This document shows positions 17,052-27,940 of a DNA stretch of 64,000 nt, piece by piece (position 1 is the first letter of the stretch; every line of letters begins with the position of its first letter). Position numbers and translations under genes: made by a program. A model generated the notes under the pieces. It was given only the letters and a program-made list of their open reading frames with translations. It searched no databases and was not told the origin of the DNA. Origin of the DNA: Pachyseris speciosa (Eukaryota > Cnidaria > Anthozoa > Scleractinia > Pachyseridae); the NCBI GenBank assembly GCA_016490735.1, contig JAEMWC010000127.1:222001-286000 (forward strand), given 5' to 3'.

Positions 17052-17666
17052 ATGGAAAAATTTATCAAAACTAATAATAGTATGGACAAGAAAAGTCTTA
17101 AAAAATTGAGCAAGAAACAACTGATCAAATTGTTGTTGAAAGAACATGAAGATCCTCTGGAAAAGAAAATGAGGAAGATCCGTAAAACAAATAGACGAAC
17201 TCAGAAAGCTGTTGATGCTGTCGATGAGAAATACAGTAATTTGGCCAGCAAGATGAAAGATTACATTGTCTATCCAAAAATGACTGTGTCTTTGAACAGA
17301 TTCAGGAAAGAGGAATTGAAACTATCTAATTCACCTGCTAAAAGGGGATCATCTTTTTCCAAACTATTCGGCAAGAGACTCAGCAATATTCCCGGTGAGC
17401 GGGTGAAGATATCAATTACATTGTTTGTTGACATCCGCGATGGGATGATAATAGAAGATAAAACATATGGTCCTTTTTCTATGGAAGTACCTCGATTGAG
17501 TAAAAACGATATGTACAAGTTCATGGTTTTCACACTTTTGGACAACAACTTCACACTCTTATCAGCCCAGAAAATAGTCCAAATAGGTTGCAAGATCATT
17601 GGAATCATACTTGTTGAACAAACAGAGGCCAATAAAATCATATGGTGCAAACTCTTGTGTCATTGA
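17052..17666 (+). CDS. Lys-rich protein preceding the polymerase; possible polymerase N-terminal part
   Basis: 204 aa. A basic helical N-terminus (KKSLKKLSKKQLIKLLLKEH, coiled-coil-like to about residue 75) precedes a beta-rich region (RVKISITLFVDIRDGM, KTYGPFSMEVPRL). The last 68 bases overlap the polymerase frame, which lies at +1. The ATG is preceded by GTTATAATATAA. Two readings are possible: a separate protein, for example a terminal-protein or accessory factor, or the true N-terminus of the polymerase split by a +1 shift. The beta-rich end running straight into the polymerase N-terminus favours the second, but no slippery site for +1 is obvious. Confidence 0.6.
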   Translation: MEKFIKTNNSMDKKSLKKLSKKQLIKLLLKEHEDPLEKKMRKIRKTNRRTQKAVDAVDEKYSNLASKMKDYIVYPKMTVSLNRFRKEELKLSNSPAKRGSSFSKLFGKRLSNIPGERVKISITLFVDIRDGMIIEDKTYGPFSMEVPRLSKNDMYKFMVFTLLDNNFTLLSAQKIVQIGCKIIGIILVEQTEANKIIWCKLLCH

Positions 17667-20600
17667 TTATGTTTGGGACCAAGTTAGAGGCAAACATGGA
17701 TTCAAGACTTATACCTATGACAAGTTGAAAAATGAGATTTATGACTACGTACCCGAAGGCGATATGATCAGTACAGAACAGCTGATTGAATGGGCCACGA
17801 ATTGTCATACAAACCTCTCTATCCATGCTTTTGACTCAATGCACAGGAAATTTGTTTCATTCACTAATTCTAACACACGGACTGATGTCACACTGGTTTA
17901 CATTGTGAAAGACCATCATTGCTTTCCTATAACCGAAGAAAGACTCAAATTGACTGCTTCAAAGGCTAACCAAGGAGGATGTGATTCCTTGTTAAAACAT
18001 ATGTCTGAGTTGAAATGGTCTCAAAGACATGAACTAGTACACAAAGTCGAACGATTGGATGATTTGGTTTGTCTCGATAAGAAAAATAACATCATTGTCC
18101 TACCTGAAGAAGCAAAAATGACACAAGCCATTGATATTTACATCAACACATCCAAATTATATGTCGAATACATGCATTGGAACAACAATGGAATACTCGA
18201 TGGTTTTCTCGATCACCGACAGAACATGTATCTTCTGAATCAGGAGTATGACATCAGGAAATCTATTTGCGACAAACTTTTTAACAAGTATAAGACTCAT
18301 GACTTCGAGTGGAGTAATCAATCGTTTACAAGCATCGGAACAGCTTTATTCAAACAAATGTGTGGATATCTACCCCTGTCCACTTATAATGTCAATACAA
18401 GACAGATGTTGGATGATTACTACCCACGGGCACTTCAATGGTGCTCAACAGAAGATATACCCGATGATGTTGTCAGCATTGATATATCCAAATCATATCC
18501 AAACATTTTGCTGAATAACACCCAACCAATACCCGTTTATACTATTCACAGTGTGATTAAGCCTTTTGGTTGCAAAAACGATCTCAGACTTTGTGGTGAA
18601 TTCTATATCGATGAAACAGTTTTGAACAACTATGGATCACCCATACAGATTGAAGCAGGTTTTTATTCAAGTAATTTGGTGTTTTATCTTGTCGACACTT
18701 TAAACATGCCCACATCTCAAATAAAGTACATGATTACGACGAAAAAGGCCTTGAAACCCGACACTTTTAAGAACTTCATACAGTATATATTTGATGAATT
18801 CCCAGAGAGTGAGGCAAAGAAGCTTGCAAATAGTTTTATTGGTGAACTTGGAAGAAAATACAATAAGACAAACCAAGGGTTCACATGTACTGATTATGAA
18901 ACGGCAATGTGTTGTTGGACCAGAGCTATGGCCGACAATAGGAATGTTACAATCGACCATTTCAAAGACATTTATTTGATTAAAGAACAAACTTGTGAAC
19001 GCATATTCTCTGACAATACAAGTATCAACCGGTTTGTTGTATCTGAGGCAATATTGAAATGTTTACAGTTGATAGAAGCTTGTCATGGCAAAGATAGTGT
19101 CTTGTATGGTTATAACACAGATGGCATATTTATAACTAACCCTGCAAAGAACTTCAAGCGGAAGAAAGATGTCTCATTCAGTACCAAAAAGATAGGAAAA
19201 GCATATATTACCGATACTAAATTGGTCTATTTCGAGAAACATTACAGAGAGAACATGGGTGGTTTGGTTGAGATGGAAAATGGTAAAGGATGTATTTTCA
19301 ATGGTCAAGCTGACAGTGGTAAAACAACTAAGCTTTGTAAAATGGTCAGAGAGGCGACAAATCCTTTAGTACTGGCATTTACCAACAAAGCAATTGAAAA
19401 CGTGAAGAGAAGGCTAGGAGACAATAATAGTATGTGTCACACTTTTGATTCTTATTTTTGCGTATGGTATGATAGAGACATTAACAGTCTCAAGGATAAA
19501 ACAATATTTATTGAGGAATTCAGTATGGTTCCCAATAAATGGATGACCATGATCTATCGGGCATTTACTATGTTCAATAACGTGGTATACATGTTCGGCG
19601 ATCCCAATCAATGTGAACCTGTTGAATCTGGCAGCCAAATACATTATGATTACATGTATTCCAAAACTGTGAGAAAAATGTGTCCAAATACAGAAACTCT
19701 CCAGTATATTGAGAAATCGTCGAGATATGACAAAACAACACACACTATGCTGGATAAATTCCTGAGACATGGTAAGGTTACCACATGGTTCTCACAACCA
19801 GAGAAACTGTACAAAAACATCTGTTACTTGAACTCAACAAGGATAAAAGTGAATGCCGAATGCTGTGATAGATTCATAAAGGAGAATAACGGCAAACATA
19901 TTGCTGTTGAATTCAAATACAATGGTAAGACTGAAAAGTACAATGTCTGTAAAGGTATGCCTGTTATTGCAACACAGAACATCAAGGACAAACAAATATT
20001 CAACACAATGGAGTTCGAGATTGAAGATATATCGGATCGCACATTCTTGGTAAATGATGAGCGGTTTGATCAAAAGGAATTTGCAGAGTATTTCATTCCA
20101 AGCTTCTGTGTAACTGTTTACAAATATCAAGGCTGTGATATTAATGACCATTACAACATTCACGACGTCAGCCGCATGGATAAGAAACAATTATACACTG
20201 CACTTTCAAGGACAACAAAATTCGATTTCATACACGTGAATAATAAAGAATTGAACTATAAATATAACAATCGGAAACAACCAGTTTTGGAATTGACTAA
20301 TGCTAAATTTAACAGTCTGTATTCCAATGGTAAAATCTATAAAGTGACTTTCAATGACGGTAAAATATACATCGGATCGACTTGTGAAGACTTGGAAACA
20401 CGCATGAAATGGCATTTGTCGAACAATAAAAGTCAAGTTTACAAACATAAGGATAAGATACCGGTTATTGATTTGCTTGTAAACGCACCTTCCAATGACA
20501 AGAAAACACTTGAGAAAATTGAAACTAGTTACATAGAAGAATATGCTAACAAATATGGCAATGAGTTGTTGAACAAAAAAAAATGCAATCCATTGTCTAA

Positions 20601-20853
20601 AGCAAAGAAAATTGAATATGAAGTCAAGATAGAAAACAAAGAACAACTATTGGAAAGAATAGCTAAACTCGAAAAGAAAATAAATATTAAAGACGATGAG
20701 AAAAATAAACTTCTGTATTTTGACACGATAATAGACGGAATGAGACATCATGTTATATCAAGATATGGTAAGAAATCAAAAGAAAATGCTTTAGAACAAA
20801 TCAATGACAAGAAACAGAAGATAATAGAAAAATTAACTGTATATTTTGACTAA
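17599..20853 (+). CDS. Fusion of B-family-like DNA polymerase, SF1 helicase and GIY-YIG nuclease
   Basis: 1084 aa. Polymerase palm: motif A VVSIDISKSYPNILL (about 289), motif B KKLANSFIGELG (about 406), motif C YGYNTDGIFI (about 502; one Asp visible where most PolB have DTD). I see no 3'-5' exonuclease DxE motif. SF1 helicase: Walker A FNGQADSGKTTK (566-577), IFIEEFSMV (635), GDPNQCEP (667), TVYKYQGCD (838), LYTALSRTT (865), Pif1/RecD-like. GIY-YIG nuclease: KIYKVTFNDGKIYIGS (911-927) with Glu near 975 (TSYIEEY), then a Lys-rich coil. One chain could copy, unwind and nick the genome. The upstream 204-aa frame may be its missing N-terminus. Confidence 0.85.
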   Translation: MESYLLNKQRPIKSYGANSCVIDYVWDQVRGKHGFKTYTYDKLKNEIYDYVPEGDMISTEQLIEWATNCHTNLSIHAFDSMHRKFVSFTNSNTRTDVTLVYIVKDHHCFPITEERLKLTASKANQGGCDSLLKHMSELKWSQRHELVHKVERLDDLVCLDKKNNIIVLPEEAKMTQAIDIYINTSKLYVEYMHWNNNGILDGFLDHRQNMYLLNQEYDIRKSICDKLFNKYKTHDFEWSNQSFTSIGTALFKQMCGYLPLSTYNVNTRQMLDDYYPRALQWCSTEDIPDDVVSIDISKSYPNILLNNTQPIPVYTIHSVIKPFGCKNDLRLCGEFYIDETVLNNYGSPIQIEAGFYSSNLVFYLVDTLNMPTSQIKYMITTKKALKPDTFKNFIQYIFDEFPESEAKKLANSFIGELGRKYNKTNQGFTCTDYETAMCCWTRAMADNRNVTIDHFKDIYLIKEQTCERIFSDNTSINRFVVSEAILKCLQLIEACHGKDSVLYGYNTDGIFITNPAKNFKRKKDVSFSTKKIGKAYITDTKLVYFEKHYRENMGGLVEMENGKGCIFNGQADSGKTTKLCKMVREATNPLVLAFTNKAIENVKRRLGDNNSMCHTFDSYFCVWYDRDINSLKDKTIFIEEFSMVPNKWMTMIYRAFTMFNNVVYMFGDPNQCEPVESGSQIHYDYMYSKTVRKMCPNTETLQYIEKSSRYDKTTHTMLDKFLRHGKVTTWFSQPEKLYKNICYLNSTRIKVNAECCDRFIKENNGKHIAVEFKYNGKTEKYNVCKGMPVIATQNIKDKQIFNTMEFEIEDISDRTFLVNDERFDQKEFAEYFIPSFCVTVYKYQGCDINDHYNIHDVSRMDKKQLYTALSRTTKFDFIHVNNKELNYKYNNRKQPVLELTNAKFNSLYSNGKIYKVTFNDGKIYIGSTCEDLETRMKWHLSNNKSQVYKHKDKIPVIDLLVNAPSNDKKTLEKIETSYIEEYANKYGNELLNKKKCNPLSKAKKIEYEVKIENKEQLLERIAKLEKKINIKDDEKNKLLYFDTIIDGMRHHVISRYGKKSKENALEQINDKKQKIIEKLTVYFD

Positions 20854-20884
20854 CTTTTCATAAAACTGCATACTGATGTACTTT

Positions 20885-21200
20885 TTTTTCGATTTGTACC
20901 CCCCTGTGTCCGCCAAGTGGTATAATGTTGTTCTTTTTTCTTTCTCCTGTTTAAACGCATTTTTCGATTTCACCCCCCTAAATCCGCAAATTGGAAAATA
21001 AAGTGGTTTTCTTTAAGTATCAAAATTGTTTTTCCTTAAACCGTTTTTGTCATAAGTTTGTTTAACTCTTTATACAAAATGTTTTTTTCAGTTATTGTGA
21101 AAATTGTGTTTTTTTAACTCTTTATTCAAAATGTTTTTTCGTTTGTTGGTTCACTTTTTGAAAAATGATGGTGAGTTTTTGACATTACAGCATCAGTAGT
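20885..21200 (-). repeat. Right terminal inverted repeat of the Polinton
   Basis: Reverse complement of 1598-1912. It begins 31 bp after the polymerase stop with TTTTTCGATTTGTAC and ends ...GCATCAGTAGT at 21200, followed by GACGTC. Confidence 0.93.
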
Positions 21201-21206
21201 GACGTC
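21201..21206. repeat. Target-site duplication, right copy (GACGTC)
   Basis: Identical to 1592-1597. Confidence 0.93.
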
Positions 21207-22293
21207 TACATGATGGGCATCAAGGGGTGACCAAGACACGCGCTAATGTTGTCTCCTCTGTCTGGTGGCCAGGGATCAACCAAGATATCACGAAGGATAG
21301 AACGCATCGAGCCAATAAAAGGAACTGAATTTCCTGATATAGACCCTGGGCTAGAGTTGGTGTGGACTTCTTCCAGCACAAAGACAAGAATTATATCATC
21401 GCTGTAGATTATTTTTCAAGAGATGTGGAGATTTCCCAAGTGCAGAGGAATGTGAATGCCTTTCAGTTAAAGAGAGGATCTTCAGTAGACACGGAATTCC
21501 CGACATTCTGTTTACCGACAATGGTTCACAGTTGGACTCACAGGAATTTACAGCTTTTGCTAATGACTGGGAATTCGAACACATCACTTCTTCTCCACGG
21601 TACCCTCAATCCAATGGGGAAGTGGAGAGGGCGGTCCAAACTATGAAGATGATGTTAAAGAAGAGTGGCGACGAGTATTTAGTTCTCATGACCTACAGAG
21701 ATAGTCCATTGCACCATGGTTATTCGCCGGCGCACCTTAGCATGGGCCGTAGACTACGCACCAGAGTTCCCTGCCAGTCCCTGCCAGCCGAAGGAGCTGA
21801 AGCCAAAGACCCCTGACTTGGATCACATCAGGAAAAAGGAAAAGGAGTACCGTGCTAAAATGAAACTCAACTATGACCATAGGCACAGAGTAGTGGAAGG
21901 AGATGAGCTGTCACCTGGTGACCGCGTCTGGATCCCAGACCTGAAAGTAAAGGGAACCGTAGTCAGGCAACACGAAGCCCCCAGATCTGTAGTTACACAG
22001 ACTCAAATGGGCCGGTGAGGAGAAATCGGAGAATGACATGAAGAGTCCTCGAGGACAGCCCTCCGGTCCTACAACAGCATTCGTGCCATGAGACCTTTCA
22101 GCCAACTCCAACAAGTGCTTCGGTACCAGACCTTTCTTCAGCATCCAAAGCAAGCCAAGAAGCATTCAGAGACCTGCTTGTTCCTGACGACCATCCTGCA
22201 GTGAATGAGCCCTCACAGGAAGAAGCGTGTTTTACTCGTTTGAGACCCCGGGTAGCTCTTAGAAAGCCTCAAAGAAACATTGAAAACTATTAG
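21207..22293 (+). pseudogene. Gypsy-type pol, 3' part (integrase core and C-terminus)
   Basis: Continuation of the pol at 1-1597. The zinc-finger side reads GHQGVTKTRA...SVWWPGI (21225-21290). The core follows with VGVDFFQ (first Asp, near 21358), an LTDNGSQ-type stretch near 21505 in another frame, and SSPRYPQSNGEVERA (Glu, near 21590). A basic C-terminal domain (ELSPGDRVWIPDLKVKGTVV) leads to a stop near 22293. Several frameshifts and a stop near 21325 break it. A poly-purine tract (AAAAAAAGGAGA) directly precedes the LTR at 22336. Confidence 0.85.
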
Positions 22294-22335
22294 CATTTAT
22301 TCCTTATACATTGTAAACTGTTTAAAAAAAGGAGA

Positions 22336-22581
22336 TGTAGTAACATAAAGTACCTAGATAGGCTGTTGACCGGGAGAGTGGATTCGGAACGCATGTGAGT
22401 CATCGGGGGAAGCAATGAAAAGAAACTTGTTGTGTTCACGGGTAATTCTATTGTTATCTTTATGCCTTACCGGATTTAACAGTCGCATGATGAGTATATA
22501 CTGCGTTTTGTTGCATATCATGTTAGATCTTATGTTTGACACAGCATACCGTTGTATGTTGTGTCAAACATAATCGCTACA
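22336..22581 (+). repeat. 3' LTR of the interrupted Gypsy element
   Basis: It begins TGTAGTAACA right after the poly-purine tract and ends ATCGCTACA, so termini are TGTAG/CTACA. 246 bp. The partner 5' LTR is outside the window, so this is inferred from position and termini. Confidence 0.7.
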
Positions 22582-23390
22582 GTGAATCAGCAGAGCGTTT
22601 CTACCAAAAAAACTCATATTTAGACATGCAACACATTTGTTTTGGGAGAAGAATATGATCGATTTTACTGCTTGAACTGAGACAGGCATGTATTTAATTC
22701 TTATCGAAGACGAGATCGCAAATTACTCACGGCTGAAATGTCTGAAATAGCTTTCCACGTCGGAGGCATATTACAGTGGACGCTATTGTTATTCAATGGT
22801 ATGTAAATAAAATAGCCGCGTATTCTGAAATCTAGCCGCCAAAACACCGATTTTTTTCAGAAAGTCTATATCCTTTGGCTTAAATGAACGATAAGTATAA
22901 AAATTATTTTTGAAAGTAATTCAATGTTGTGGCAAAAAAAAAAAACCAGTTACCATGCTGTAACTTTCGGGGTGTTACACAACGCTCTCTTTGATGTGAG
23001 GTTGCGTGCGAGCAAGAATACATCACAACCAGTCTAGACTCTGGGAAAAGAGATTGCATTACTAGTCAAGTGACGAGATCGCAATTAGTGTAGCGAGATG
23101 AATCCATGAGCTGGCTCAGAAGAGCCTTTGATTTAAACATCGTTTCAGTTGTGTTGAGGGAAAAAGAGCAAATGATTAAAACGAACTATCGAAAAAGCGG
23201 CCGACTAGCTTTGACTTTTATCCAAAGCACAGTCCTTTTACAAACACACTTCCAACTTCTCGGAATTATCAAATATAAAACACCTGCGCACCACCGGTGC
23301 GTTCTTTTTTTTTTTCGTAACAAGCTAACCGTTTCAGTGTCCAAGAGATCACAGTCTTCAAAGCAGTTCGGTTATAACAAAATGCGATTA
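22582..23390. other. Intergenic, no recognisable feature
   Basis: Short open frames only, without family motifs. Confidence 0.5.
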
Positions 23391-23653
23391 AACTGATAAT
23401 TTTAAAATCATTCAGGACTGAACGTTACACTAACAAGCAGTTGTTTACAAACTTAACGACCTAACGTTGGAAAAACCTCCCTTAATCACAAACATACTCA
23501 AATCACGCGAATACTCGCCTTAAACTGATAATTTTAAAATCATCTCGGACTGAACACTACACTAACAAGCAGTTATTTACAAACTTAACGACCTAACGTT
23601 GGAAAAACCTCCCTTAATCACAAACATACTCAAATCACGCGAATACTCGCCTT
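23391..23653. repeat. Tandem duplication of a 132-bp unit
   Basis: AACTGATAATTTTAAAATCA starts copies at 23391 and 23523; the copies differ at a few bases only (for example GAACGTTACAC against GAACACTACAC), so the duplication is recent. Confidence 0.9.
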
Positions 23654-24091
23654 TCAAAACTAATTCCTCTGCATAATTCTTCTCTCGTCTAACACTAGTT
23701 GGTACAATTCCATGTGCTTTAGTCGGGCAAACTGAAATGAAATGATAGAAAAATAAAAACACAACACTTCGCAAGGTGCTAACGCTCTCATGGCATCGTG
23801 TTCGATTTCATTCAAAAGATAAACAAGAGCCCACGAAAAGCTCTCGATCGGTGATGCACAGAAAGCTACGCAGAACGTTTTTCCGCTCTGAACGTCACAA
23901 GCTGATTTACACCGCGAGTCTTTGTAATCATGCATGTAAAGCAGTTTGTGGCGTATTATGCTCCAAAACGGACAAAAGTACTTCCTTGATATATATATGA
24001 CTTCTTCTTAATATATATAATACTTGTTTCATATAGATATAACTCGATGTAGAAATATCCAACTTGTTACTGGGCTACTGGGACCCAGTCT

Positions 24092-25036
24092 TTAACACAC
24101 TTGTCCGGTCCCATGGTTTGAAAACCGGCAACTTTCACAAATCCCGGACTATGGTTGAAATGAGCCAATGTGATAGCCAAAAGCTGAGTTTTTTAGACGT
24201 TACCCAGTTCCCCCAAATCCCAATTTTCATGGAATATGACCGTTTATTCTGTTGCAAACGAAACATTTGGCTTCGAACGCTCTCGGACAAAACCAAAAAT
24301 ATGCAACTTTGACTTGAAGTTTTTAGACAAAAAATCCTCTTGAAGCTAAAAGTCTACATTCCACATTTTTCTGCTCACTTCTTTCGCGCGATGTGAATCA
24401 CGCTATTTGATTTCAGTTCCTCTCACTGTCTGTAATTTTCGCGTTTGTGACCCAGAGGAATTCTGAGATATTCTTGGATAACAGCCGCATAGGAGTCCGC
24501 CAATTTCGATTTCAGATATTTTTTAGAACCGTTGCGAGCCACTCGGTCCTGCTGAGAAAACATTGCACCGATTGCATTATTTACAAGTCAAAACTCGCCA
24601 AAATTGCCCTGCGAGGTCGCGGAATTCACTCAAAGAACGGCTACGAACACAAGTTCACTTCGCGAATCGCCATAACTCGATCGAACAATCTTGGCGGCCC
24701 ACTTCGTGTGAAATTGCTTTTCACCTCTGTTTTCTTTCAGAGGATTGCCTCTACCCACCAACCCAGCTTTATGATGCCAGGCAGGGGGCTTCTCCTTAAG
24801 GTTGAAAAATGGCTCGAATAACACACTTGTAAATCAAATACCTACCGAATTGTTAGCTGCAGTTGATCGCTTAAAGGAAGCGACACCTGGCGTGGCAAGC
24901 GTGACAGGAAAGACAGAGCCTTCGGTCTTGTGGACCAGCAAAATTTCGATGGTAACCCCTTATATGGAATAATGACATCGATTTGACTTCTAACCCTCGA
25001 AAATTACCAACAAAGAGAAAATTGCGCAATAATTAA
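24092..25036 (+). mobile_element. TTAA-flanked non-autonomous transposon, copy A
   Basis: About 945 bp, homologous in inverted orientation to 58491-59455. Shared stretches include AACTTTC(A/C)CAAATCCCG near the left, ACCCA(T/C)CAACCCAGCTTTATG in the right third, and GTAACCCCTTATATGGA near the right end. TTAA occurs at 24092 and 25033. It is more decayed than copy B. A piggyBac-type MITE is inferred from the TTAA flanks. Open frames inside are short and shared only as DNA similarity. Confidence 0.65.
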
Positions 25037-25778
25037 TTCCTGTCAATCAAAGTGTGAAGTTGTTTTCAAGGTTGCGTTTAGCCTTGTTGTCACGTTTCAG
25101 AGCTACGTACTGAGCATAAATGATTAATTTATGTTTTCGCTCAGTCTGCATAAAATATCATTTTGACAAAACGGCTAGGATTATTTCTCCAGCTATGTTG
25201 CCTTCTTTACGTTTGTACGCCACAAATTCACGTTTGCTGGCGTCTGCTAAAAATAACAAGAATTTATAAACTTTGCTTGCAGAGAAATTGCTGAGACGTA
25301 GGCGATGTATCATAAACACTGTTATAGGGAAATTTACTCTTAAATGCAGAGTATTTAACCGTTTCAATCGTCTCTCTACGCTTTGTTCAACCGGAGAACC
25401 GTATCACTACTTCGCCGCAAATTCACGCATTGTTTACAAATCGGAAATTCTTCAGCGGGATCAAGCAAACAGAATTGTTGTTGTTGTTATAAGCTCTGGA
25501 AAGCAACAACTGTACAATATTTGTTACCCACAGTTAGCATAGCTATTCGAGGTGGGGAGCAATTAACGATAAATTTTGATTTTGACATTAATTTTTGATT
25601 TTGATAAAATAATCAAAATTAATAAATTGATTAATTAATTGAAATTATTGACAATATAATTGTAACAGTGAAAACAACAATAAACAATATTAATAAATAA
25701 ATGAGTAAGCTTAGATCAGTAAAGAAGAAAGACGAGAAGAAGTAATCGCCCTAACGTCAACACAGACCTCCTCAATCT

Positions 25779-26841
25779 CTAATTAAAAACCTTTAAGAGT
25801 AATTTGCGCAATTTTTGCTTAAAAAGTGTTTTACTCAACTTGCGTAGCTTAGGAGGAATTTTGTTCCAGATTCTTGTCCCAGTTCTTGAAAAGGATAATA
25901 ACTGTTGATTAGTTCTAGATCCTTGGACGTGAAAATTTCCAACGGCTGAAAATCTGGTATAGTGAGAGTGTATAAAATCAGAACGAATGAAAAGATCAGT
26001 GATTTTGGAGGGAGCGCAATGGTTAGCAACGTCATGCATAGGATAGCCATATACTTAAAGAAAAGTAAATTCAAAGGTAATATGCTGGCGCTTACAAACA
26101 GAGGAATTGCATGAGGTCTGCAGTCAGAGAAGTATATTAAACGGAGAGCTCTTTTTTGCAGAATAAGTAATTTGTTAAGATAACAATTAGCAGCTTGGCC
26201 CCAGGCGGTAAGACCATAAGAAATATATGGCTCAATTAACGATCGATAAATCATTATAAGAGTATTTGAAGGTACAAAATGCCTGAGCCTCGCAATAATA
26301 CCAACACCTTTGCTTATTTTGGATGAAATGTGATCTTTGTGATATCTCCACGAGAGGTTACTATCTATGAGAATACCTAAATATTTCACATAGCTTACGT
26401 TCGAGAGGTATAGATTTCTGTAAGCTGTTATCATAGATCTTTAAGTTCACGTCATAGTAAGCTTTATGTTGATAGGGATGGAAAATAACAAAAGCCAGTG
26501 TTTTGCGATAATTTGTTTGCATTTAGCCACTCGCAAACTTGCATTAACTCATCATTAACGACTTCCTCAAAGGATTTCAAAGTTTTGTCAGCGTAAAGGA
26601 GATTGGTATCATCAGCGAATAAGTAAAAGCTGAGCTTATGGGAAGCGAGGTAGATGTCATTAATATAGACCAAAAAGAGCAATGGACCCAAAATAGAGCC
26701 TTGAGGAACGCCATGTAATATTTTCCTTTTGCTGGAGATGCTGGATCCAATTTGAGTAGTCTGGAGCCTATCAGATAGATATGAAGAAAACCAGTCGTTG
26801 ATAATTCCGTGTACACCGTAGTGATGTAGTTTACACAACAC
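25779..26841 (-). pseudogene. LINE reverse transcriptase fragment
   Basis: Non-LTR retrotransposon RT on the minus strand. GVPQGSILGPLLFLVYINDI and the catalytic FADDTNL (26550-26720) lie in one frame. After a frame break near 26440 the thumb and C-terminal region continue (VKYLGILIDSNLSWRYHKDH, ...LQKRALRLIYF). 5' truncated near 26840, as is usual for LINE copies. The family is Jockey/CR1-like by motif style only. Confidence 0.9.
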
Positions 26842-27505
26842 TTGAACCGTTGTTTAGCAAGGGTTGTTGCCAATGTAACGAGCTTTTCCCAGGGCAGTAG
26901 TGTTTCTGCTCAATGTATTGATTATGTTTTTTAAGCGCGAGCCGAGAACGATGTAAGGGTGCGTTTCTTTGGGAAAATCTCAGATTGGATTTCTGATCCA
27001 AGTTCACACGGATTCGTGAGGACGAAAGAAACGAAAAAAAGCATTTTCGTATTCTTTTTTCTTCTGCCACAACTCCACTCCGGAAAACGTGACCAGTATT
27101 GTCCTGCACATTGCAGAGATCAAAAAGGTCCATTACAACAATATTCAAGCTTAACACTGACATAATTATCACTTTTCGTAAAATTATGAAACTACGAAAT
27201 TCCTGCGATTTGTCTTTGAAATCAATTTCAGTGGTCCAGGATTTGTATAATTTGTACGGCAGCGACGTTTTTCTAATTATTCACGACTTTCTCTCGAGTT
27301 TTGGTGCAATTTTATGAAAATAAATGACACTGAAAGCTTAGCTTGATCGCTCGAGATAACGAAAATGTCTCGTAGGTGGTGGGTCTGAGTTACCAGGCCT
27401 CGTATTTTCACGGGAAGACCACTTGCCAAATGTTACTTGTTTCGGATCCGTTCCCAAAGAAATGCACGGATCATAAATCCTAAAATCCGGATTTAGATTT
27501 GATCT

Positions 27506-27940
27506 AGGGTGTGTTCCTTTGGGAGAATCTAAAAACAGATTTTGATCTAAAAATGGATTAGCGTTCCTTTCGGCAAATCCAAATCTGGAATTTGGATCTA
27601 ATGAATCTGAAATGTAATGTATGTATGTACGTATGTACGTATGTACGTACGTACGTATGTACGTACGTATGTACGTATGTACGTATCGGTATTTTTATCG
27701 GTAATTCAGCGGCAAGTTCCTCCATTAAAGAAACAACAGCTGCCGGCACTATCCCCGGCGACCATGTTGTTTCCGTTTTCAAATTTTGTGCTTTCGTGCA
27801 TTCCGCGGACACGCGCTCTGCAATTTCACGCCTTTTGTCATAATAACTGATCCTACTGATCATACCGACTGAAGTCCCGTTCCTTTGGTGTACCATGATC
27901 CAGAAATTCTGATCTAGATCCTCCCAAATGAACGCACCCT
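27506..27940. mobile_element. MITE with AGGGTGYGTTC terminal inverted repeats
   Basis: The left end AGGGTGTGTTCCTTTGGGAG and the right end, read on the minus strand, AGGGTGCGTTCATTTGGGAG, match. A related lone end lies at 26956. It contains the ACGT/ATGT microsatellite at 27617-27690. No coding content. Confidence 0.65.
27617..27690. repeat. (ATGT/ACGT)n microsatellite
   Basis: ATGTATGTACGTATGTACGT-type repeats; self-complementary and frame-neutral, which gives spurious open frames on both strands. Confidence 0.95.

Larger units (their letters stand above)
1598..21200. mobile_element. Polinton/Maverick virus-like transposon, complete end to end (19.6 kb)
   Basis: It is bounded by 315-bp TIRs starting ACTACTGATGC and by a 6-bp duplication. 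It encodes the full Polinton core: rve integrase, adenovirus-type protease, packaging ATPase, double-jelly-roll capsid, penton-like protein and a PolB-type polymerase. Accessory genes are a VLTF3-like factor, collagen-stalk fibres, PLA2, a BRO-N protein, nucleases and a two-TM protein. Genes are compact, AT-rich and intronless. The long fibre gene has three breaks, so this copy may be non-functional. It was inserted into a pre-existing Gypsy element, so it is younger than that Gypsy copy. Confidence 0.95.

Noticed and set aside
27558..27896. Open frames with Tyr-Val/Arg-Thr repeats
   Set aside because: Produced by the ATGT/ACGT microsatellite; no protein family.
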